From Clostridia bacterium (GTDB lineage Bacteria > Bacillota_A > Clostridia > Oscillospirales > CAG-382): 12,407 nucleotides of DNA. The notes under the pieces are model-generated. The model was given only the letters and a program-made list of their open reading frames with translations, did no database searches and was not told where the DNA came from. Below, piece by piece: positions 7,104 through 12,407 of this stretch (positions are counted from its first letter, which is position 1; each line of letters begins with the position of its first letter). The DNA lies in NCBI GenBank assembly GCA_017615235.1, contig JAGAAM010000166.1:1-12407 (forward strand). The letters run 5' to 3'. Both the position numbers and the translations under genes were made by a program.

Positions 7104-7931
7104 TTAAAGCTTTTTATAATCTTTTTTTCGCTTTTCGAACGTCGCGATATGCGTAAAACCGATCGCTTTGAGCATTTCGACGCCTTCTTTTATCCCGGCG
7201 CCGATATGCCGCGCGTGATGCGCGTCCGAACCTATCGAAACGTCCCTGCCGCCGAGTTCGTAATAAAACCCGAACAGGTCGGCGTTCGGCAGGCATTCGC
7301 CCATTATCTGGCGAAGTCCGGAGGTGTTGCATTCGAGCGTCAGTCCGCTGTCGATGACGGCTTTCAGCACCGGCTCGAAGTATTCCCTGCCCCTGTTTTT
7401 TATATCCGGAAAATCCTTCACGCCGTTGTAAAGATAATATCTTTTCGGATAGGTTATATGGGTCAGTATTTCAAAATCGCCCCACTTTACGGTGTCGATC
7501 AGTTCGCCTAAATACTGTTCCCAAAGCCTTATCCGCTCGTTTCCGGAAAGCGACTTTATGTCCGTTTCCGAAAAATCTATTATCCCTCGCACGGCATGTA
7601 CCGATCCGAGCACGACGTCGTAAGGGTATTTCCTTAAAAGTTCCGCGGCTTCCTTCGGCATATGCGTCGCCTGACCGAGCTCGATGCCGTGAAGCAGTTT
7701 GAGCCTGCCTTTGAATTCCTGCTGCGCATCAAGGATATCGCGCATCACTGAACCGTGATCGAGGTCCGGGAAATATCCGTCGTATATGCCGTCGATGTCG
7801 TAATGGTCGGTGACGGCAAGCTCCGCGACGCCGCGCCCGACGGCAGCGGCGCAAAGCTCGCGCACGGTACTGCCCTCGCCTTCCGGGATATCGCCGGAGT
7901 ATTGTGAATGTGAATGGTAATCGTAAATCAT
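7104..7931 (-). CDS. PHP-domain phosphoesterase, HisJ-family histidinol-phosphatase-like
   Basis: A 275-residue stand-alone PHP (polymerase and histidinol phosphatase) hydrolase, cytosolic and metal dependent. The metal-ligand series is intact: H6-S-H8, D14, D42-H43, E84 in HGIEL, H112 in GSVH, H158 in THIT, and D236 with H238 in SDAH. CNTSGLR (201-207) and GSVHAV fit the HisJ branch, which removes phosphate from histidinol phosphate in histidine synthesis. No other his gene is in the window, so the substrate is uncertain. The ATG at 7931 is needed to keep H6 and H8. Its Shine-Dalgarno AAGG is unusually close (about 3 nt). The gap to the polC stop is 9 nt, so the gene is likely translated from the polC message. 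Confidence 0.88.
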   Translation of the reverse strand: MIYDYHSHSQYSGDIPEGEGSTVRELCAAAVGRGVAELAVTDHYDIDGIYDGYFPDLDHGSVMRDILDAQQEFKGRLKLLHGIELGQATHMPKEAAELLRKYPYDVVLGSVHAVRGIIDFSETDIKSLSGNERIRLWEQYLGELIDTVKWGDFEILTHITYPKRYYLYNGVKDFPDIKNRGREYFEPVLKAVIDSGLTLECNTSGLRQIMGECLPNADLFGFYYELGGRDVSIGSDAHHARHIGAGIKEGVEMLKAIGFTHIATFEKRKKDYKKL

Positions 7932-7940
7932 TTTCCTTTA

Positions 7941-10900
7941 TCAGAACAACGTAAGCTGGTTGGATTCGTTCATATCTCCGAAGCAGTCGTTCTTTGTAAG
8001 TATCTCCATGATAGATTTATTGATCGAAGCCTTGACCTGCAGTTCCTCAACGGTGATCGAACGGTCGGCTTTTACTACCTCCGCGATCTTTTCGGCGACC
8101 GATTCTCCCAGCCCGTTCAGCGAGGAGAGCGGGAGCCTTATTTTACCGTTTTCGGGGACGAACGCCTTCGCTTCCGATTTGCCTATCGAGACCGGCAGGA
8201 AGGAGATCCCGCGCGCGAACATCTCGACGACGACTTTCAGGAAGACTATCGCGTCCTCGTCCTTCGCGGTGAGGTCGGGCATCGCTTTCAAAGTATTGAG
8301 CCGTTCTTCGAGCTTCGCTCTGCCGCTCATGACCAGTTCGCCGTCGAAATTATCCGCCTTGACCGTGAAATAGGTAGCGTAATACTCGATCGGGCGGAAG
8401 ACCTTGAACCAGCCGAGCCTCAGCGACGCTATGGTATATGCGGCGGCGTGCGCCTTCGGGAACATATACTGGATCTTGTTGCAGGAATCGATATACCATT
8501 GCGGGACTTCGTGTTCCTTCATGGCTTCCTCCTGCTCCGGCAGCAATCCTTTGCCCTTGCGGGTGCGCTCCATCGAGTTGAACGCGATGGAGGGATCCAG
8601 GCCCTTCTGCATAAGATAAAGCATTATGCTGTCACGGGTACCGATTATTTCGCTGATGGTGCAGGTGCCGTTGTCGATAAGGTCCTTGCCGTTGCCCATC
8701 CAGATACCGGTCCCGTGCGAAAGACCGGAGATCTGCAGAAGGTCGGCGAAATTCTTCGGCTTCGCGTCGAGGATCATCTGTATCGCGTAGTCGGTGCCGA
8801 ATTCCGGCAGCCCGAGCGTGCCGATACGGCAGCCGATCTGTTCCGGCGTCACGCCCAGAGGTTCGGTGGAGGCGAACAGGTCGATGACCTTTTTATCGTT
8901 CAGTTTGACGGTGCGGACGTCTATCCCGGTGTACTGCTCGAGTATGTGATAGAACGTCGGCACGTCGTGGCCGAGCATATCGAGTTTAAGAAGCGTGTCG
9001 TGCAGATATTCGAACGCGAAGTGGGTGGTTATGACTCCGCTCGAAGCGTTGTTCGCCGGGTACTGGACCGGAGTGAAATCGAATATTTCGTATTCCTTCG
9101 GGATTACTACGATGCCGCCGGGGTGCTGACCGGTAGTACGGCGCACGCCGACGAACCCCTGCGCGAGGCGGGTCATTTCCGCCCTCGTGAGGTTGAGCTT
9201 GCGCTCCTCGAGGAACTTTTTCACGAATCCGAAGCAGTTCTTGTCCTGAAGAGTGCCTACGGTCCCTGCACGGAATATATTTTCCTTGCCGAAGAGGACT
9301 TCGGTGTATTTATGGCAGAGCGACTGCACGTCGCCGGAAAAGTTGAGGTCGATATCCGGCGCTTTCTCGCCGTGGAAGCCGAGGAACGTCTCGAATGGGA
9401 TGTCGTGTCCGTCGGAGCGCATCGGCGTTCCGCAATCGGGACAGTTTTTGTCCGGCAGGTCGAATCCGGAGCCGACTTCGCCGTGAGTGAAGAATTCCGA
9501 ATGTTTGCAGTTCGGGCAGACGTAATGCGGAGGAAGCGGGTTGACCTCGGATATCTTCGCAAGAGTTGCGACGAAGGAGGAACCGACCGATCCCCGCGAA
9601 CCGACGAGATAGCCGTTCTCCTCGCTGTACTGGACGAGCCTGCGAGCGATGACGTAAAGCACGGCGTAGCCGTTCTTGATTATCGAGCCGAGCTCCCTGT
9701 CCATACGGGTCTTGACGATCTCCGGCAGTACTTCGCCGTACATCTCGTGCGCGGTGTTCTCGCACAGAGTCTGCAGTTCTTCTTCGGCTCCTTCGATATA
9801 GGGCGTGTAGGTCCCGTCCGGGATAGGTTTCACGTCCTCGAAATCCGCGATGATCTTTTTGGGGTTGTCGACGACGATCTCGCGCGCTTTATCTTTTCCG
9901 AGCCAGCCGAACTCGTCAAGCATCTCCTCCGTCGTGCGGAAATAAAGCTTCGTTTCGCGCATCGCGTCGTTATACTTCATCCCGTACATCATTATCTGAC
10001 GGTATATCTCGTCTTCCGGGTCCATAAAATGGACGTCTCCGGTGGCGACGACCGGTTTTTTCTGCTTTTCCGCGATACGTATTATCGTATTAATGTTGTC
10101 GTGAAGTATCTGCTTCGCGGCTTCGCGGTCTTCGCCGAGCCTGCCTTCTTCGATAAGATAGGCGTTGTTGGTATCGGGCTGGACTTCGAGGTAATCGTAG
10201 AAATCCGCGATCTTCAAAAGGTCGTTGAAGCTCTTGTTTTCAAGTATCGCGTCGTAAAGCTCGCCTGCAGAGCAGGCGGAACCGACGACAAGTCCTTCGC
10301 GGTACTGCGAAAGCAGGGTCTTCGGGATACGCGGGTGAGTATGAAAATAGTCGATGTACGACCTTGAAACTATCTTGTAAAGGTTTTTGAGCCCGACCGC
10401 GTTTTTGACAAGGATTATGACGTGATGGCTTTTTAAACGCTTCGGGTCGGAATTCGCCGCCATCGCCGCGTTCATCTCCGCGACGGTATATATGCCGTTG
10501 GCGGCTAATTTTCTGACCATACAGCCGAATATCCTCGCCAGCATCTCGGTATCCGCGTCGGCGCGGTGGTGATCGAAATCGCCGAGTTTATAATACTTCG
10601 CCAGCGTGTTAAGACGGTGGTTCGCCACGTCGGTATTTATGAACCTCGAAAGCGCGACGGTATCGAGATAAGGGTTGGAAAACGGGATGCCGTTTTCCTC
10701 CGCCACGCGGGAGATGAACGAAACGTCGAAATTCGCGTTATGCGCGACAAGCATATCGCCGGCGCTGAATTCGAGGAATTTTTCGACCGCTTCCTTTTCC
10801 GAAGGGGCGTTTGCGACGTCTTTGTCGCTTATTCCGGTCAGCTCGGTTATCTCCTTCGGTATCGGCATACCGGGGTTCACGAAGGTCGAGAACTCGCCGA

Positions 10901-12329
10901 TCACTTCGCCGTCTTTATATTTTAACGCGCCGATCTGGGTTATCCCGCAGCTTCGGAAGGAAAGACCGGTGGTCTCGATGTCGAAGATCGTGAAAGTCGA
11001 TTCCGAAAGATTAATACTTCCGGGATCGTCGCAGCGGAACACCGCGCGCGCCGTGTCGTCGACGAGATAACCTTCCACGCCGTAGATCGGCTTGACGTTC
11101 GGGTGTTTTTTCGCCGCCGCCATTACTATCGGATAGCTTTGAAGCGTGCCGTGGTCGGTGAACGCCACCGCCGGCATACCCCATTCTTCTGCCCTTGCAA
11201 GGATATCCGCCGGATCGGATAGAGCGTCGAGCTGGGACATATTGGTATGGAGATGGAGCTCCGCGCGCTTTTCGTGAGCGTTATCCTGCCTGCCGACGAA
11301 TCTGCAGAGCGCCATCGCCTTCGCGTTGATCGAAAGTTCCGGTTCCGGGACGCGGGTGCGGGTCTTGCGGTCGAAAACGCTGCGGTGCTCCGCCCTGCCG
11401 TAGATAAGCACGTAAGCCGGGGCTTTCGGCATCTTCGGCGCGTCGCTCTTCGGGCAGCTGTAACGCGCGGTCACGGAACCCGAAAAGTCGGTGAGATACA
11501 TCGTATAATTTATCTTGTCGCCTTCGTAATTGTCCTTGCTCTCGATTGAGAAAAGCCTGCCGCCCACACAGACGGACTGGCCGTCGGCAAGTGAGGAAAC
11601 GGCGGTGAGATCCCAGCTTTTGCGTACGCCGAAGACGTTCTTCGGATCGGTTATATCAAGCGTCATACCGCCGACTCTGACAAGGCGCTTGCCGTCGGAT
11701 TCGGAATATTCGGTCGGCGTTGAATCGTTATCGTTTACCGAACAGCGAAGCGGTCCGACCGGTTTTTCCTCCGCTATCGCCGCTTTTTGCTCTTTTATGC
11801 TTTTGGAAAGCGCGTCCTCGCGTTCGTTGAAATACTCCGCAGGTATTACTTCGTCGCCTTCGAGGGTGACGGTGATATTCGCTCCGAACTGGTTACGGAC
11901 GCATTGCATTATGAAAAGCTCGGCTCCGTTGGTCTCCAGATAATCGACGCAGATCCCTTTGCGTAACCTGATGACGAACTTTCCGGTATCTTTGTCGTAA
12001 GTATAACTGCTTCCGTCAAAATAGCCGTAATCAAGCTGTGAAATATGCTTTAAAGTTTCGATAACGCCGTTCATATGAACGTCGTCGAAGGTAACGCCCG
12101 GATATTTCGGGAAGATATCGACGCGGTTGAGATCATACGCCTTTTTGATCGTCGCTTCTATCGAAAAAAGCTCCGTCGGGCGGATGTACGCGTCGAACTC
12201 CGCCTCCACGGCGACGCGCTTGTTTTCCCTGTCGACGCTCACCGAAAAGGCGGTAATATGCGATATGGCGTCGTTTTGCGAACTTCCGAACGACGCTTTT
12301 TTGAATTTGTTCTTGAATTCTTCAGTCAT
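7941..12329 (-). CDS. polC: DNA polymerase III alpha subunit, Gram-positive type (PolC)
   Basis: PolC is the replicative polymerase with built-in proofreading found in low-GC Gram-positives. The 1462 residues give the family layout. An N-terminal domain (about 1-220) and an OB-fold (about 235-330) come first. The PHP domain begins at H359-L-H361 with D392-H393. A DEDDh exonuclease is inserted next: D450 and E452 in FDIETTGL, D535 in AHNANFD, H588 and D593 in HRADAD. The second part of PHP includes TGDVHF. A zinc site follows at C938, C941, C963 and C966. The palm has catalytic D992 and D994 in DIDLNFSGD and D1117 in KLDMLGHD. The C-terminus QLTLF (1458-1462) is a sliding-clamp binding motif. 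The ATG at 12329 directly follows the upstream TAA. Its Shine-Dalgarno is weak (GGGA, 11 nt away), so coupling to the preceding gene is likely. Confidence 0.98.
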   Translation of the reverse strand: MTEEFKNKFKKASFGSSQNDAISHITAFSVSVDRENKRVAVEAEFDAYIRPTELFSIEATIKKAYDLNRVDIFPKYPGVTFDDVHMNGVIETLKHISQLDYGYFDGSSYTYDKDTGKFVIRLRKGICVDYLETNGAELFIMQCVRNQFGANITVTLEGDEVIPAEYFNEREDALSKSIKEQKAAIAEEKPVGPLRCSVNDNDSTPTEYSESDGKRLVRVGGMTLDITDPKNVFGVRKSWDLTAVSSLADGQSVCVGGRLFSIESKDNYEGDKINYTMYLTDFSGSVTARYSCPKSDAPKMPKAPAYVLIYGRAEHRSVFDRKTRTRVPEPELSINAKAMALCRFVGRQDNAHEKRAELHLHTNMSQLDALSDPADILARAEEWGMPAVAFTDHGTLQSYPIVMAAAKKHPNVKPIYGVEGYLVDDTARAVFRCDDPGSINLSESTFTIFDIETTGLSFRSCGITQIGALKYKDGEVIGEFSTFVNPGMPIPKEITELTGISDKDVANAPSEKEAVEKFLEFSAGDMLVAHNANFDVSFISRVAEENGIPFSNPYLDTVALSRFINTDVANHRLNTLAKYYKLGDFDHHRADADTEMLARIFGCMVRKLAANGIYTVAEMNAAMAANSDPKRLKSHHVIILVKNAVGLKNLYKIVSRSYIDYFHTHPRIPKTLLSQYREGLVVGSACSAGELYDAILENKSFNDLLKIADFYDYLEVQPDTNNAYLIEEGRLGEDREAAKQILHDNINTIIRIAEKQKKPVVATGDVHFMDPEDEIYRQIMMYGMKYNDAMRETKLYFRTTEEMLDEFGWLGKDKAREIVVDNPKKIIADFEDVKPIPDGTYTPYIEGAEEELQTLCENTAHEMYGEVLPEIVKTRMDRELGSIIKNGYAVLYVIARRLVQYSEENGYLVGSRGSVGSSFVATLAKISEVNPLPPHYVCPNCKHSEFFTHGEVGSGFDLPDKNCPDCGTPMRSDGHDIPFETFLGFHGEKAPDIDLNFSGDVQSLCHKYTEVLFGKENIFRAGTVGTLQDKNCFGFVKKFLEERKLNLTRAEMTRLAQGFVGVRRTTGQHPGGIVVIPKEYEIFDFTPVQYPANNASSGVITTHFAFEYLHDTLLKLDMLGHDVPTFYHILEQYTGIDVRTVKLNDKKVIDLFASTEPLGVTPEQIGCRIGTLGLPEFGTDYAIQMILDAKPKNFADLLQISGLSHGTGIWMGNGKDLIDNGTCTISEIIGTRDSIMLYLMQKGLDPSIAFNSMERTRKGKGLLPEQEEAMKEHEVPQWYIDSCNKIQYMFPKAHAAAYTIASLRLGWFKVFRPIEYYATYFTVKADNFDGELVMSGRAKLEERLNTLKAMPDLTAKDEDAIVFLKVVVEMFARGISFLPVSIGKSEAKAFVPENGKIRLPLSSLNGLGESVAEKIAEVVKADRSITVEELQVKASINKSIMEILTKNDCFGDMNESNQLTLF

Positions 12330-12407
12330 TTACAGCAATTTCCCGATCTCGTTGATCAACGTGTTCACTATCTCGTTTTCCGGCACCTTGCGGACCGTCG
12401 TCCCGCG
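12330..12407 (-). CDS. ispG: Probable IspG (GcpE) C-terminal end, cut by window edge
   Basis: The last 25 codons and a TAA stop are visible on the minus strand, ending in RKVPENEIVNTLINEIGKLL. The RKVPE-to-EI ending resembles the C-terminus of Firmicute IspG, the 4Fe-4S enzyme of the MEP pathway that makes HMBPP. In many Clostridia ispG lies directly upstream of polC, after dxr and rseP, and that synteny is a large part of this call. The catalytic cysteines lie outside the window. The stop codon abuts the polC ATG with no bases between, so the two genes are probably co-transcribed and coupled. Confidence 0.65.
   Translation of the reverse strand, partial: RGTTVRKVPENEIVNTLINEIGKLL

Noticed and set aside
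7914..10367. An 817-codon open frame on the plus strand opposite polC
   Set aside because: It lies exactly in register with the polC codons, so its stops would need TTA, CTA or TCA in polC. Those are rare in this codon usage. polC shows full family motifs; the plus-strand translation shows none.
1..12407. Search for a defence system, mobile element, CRISPR array or tRNA
   Set aside because: All sequence is accounted for by conserved minus-strand genes. No repeats with spacers, no transposase or integrase, and no tRNA-like fold noticed.

Overview
The window looks like the chromosome of a spore-forming member of the Firmicutes, probably class Clostridia. The evidence is a Gram-positive-type PolC replicase, an AddAB recombination nuclease, the sporulation signal protein SpoIIR and MEP-pathway isoprenoid genes. 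The codons are rich in G and C at third positions. I cannot name a genus from sequence alone.

Every gene is read from the minus strand, so transcription runs from position 12407 towards 1. The order is: end of a probable ispG (12330-12407), polC (7941-12329), a PHP-family phosphoesterase of the HisJ type (7104-7931), an Lrp/AsnC regulator (6607-7086), a class I/II aminotransferase (5441-6610), ispE (4608-5444), spoIIR (3963-4550), addB (710-3958) and the start of addA (1-732, cut by the window edge). Spacing is very tight: a stop codon abuts a start, there are two 4-nt overlaps (GTGA and ATGA), gaps of 4, 9 and 17 nt, and one overlap of about 23 nt. No stretch over 60 bases lacks a gene, and I see no mobile element, CRISPR array, tRNA or rRNA.

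The genes cover replication (polC), repair (addBA), isoprenoid precursor synthesis (ispG, ispE), amino-acid metabolism with its likely regulator (aminotransferase and Lrp protein) and sporulation signalling (spoIIR). It is mostly a conserved housekeeping cluster, not an accessory island.

The one unexplained structure is the only real intergenic gap, the 57 bases between ispE and spoIIR. It holds a perfect 12-bp inverted repeat with a second 6-bp stem nested inside. The 3' arm contains the spoIIR Shine-Dalgarno sequence, so a read-through message from ispE should hide it. A candidate sigma-F-like promoter lies over the 5' half, placed so that its transcripts would begin past the 5' arm and leave the ribosome site open. 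This would let housekeeping read-through supply addBA while keeping spoIIR silent until the forespore programme starts. The repeat is seen directly; the promoter and the mechanism are inference.
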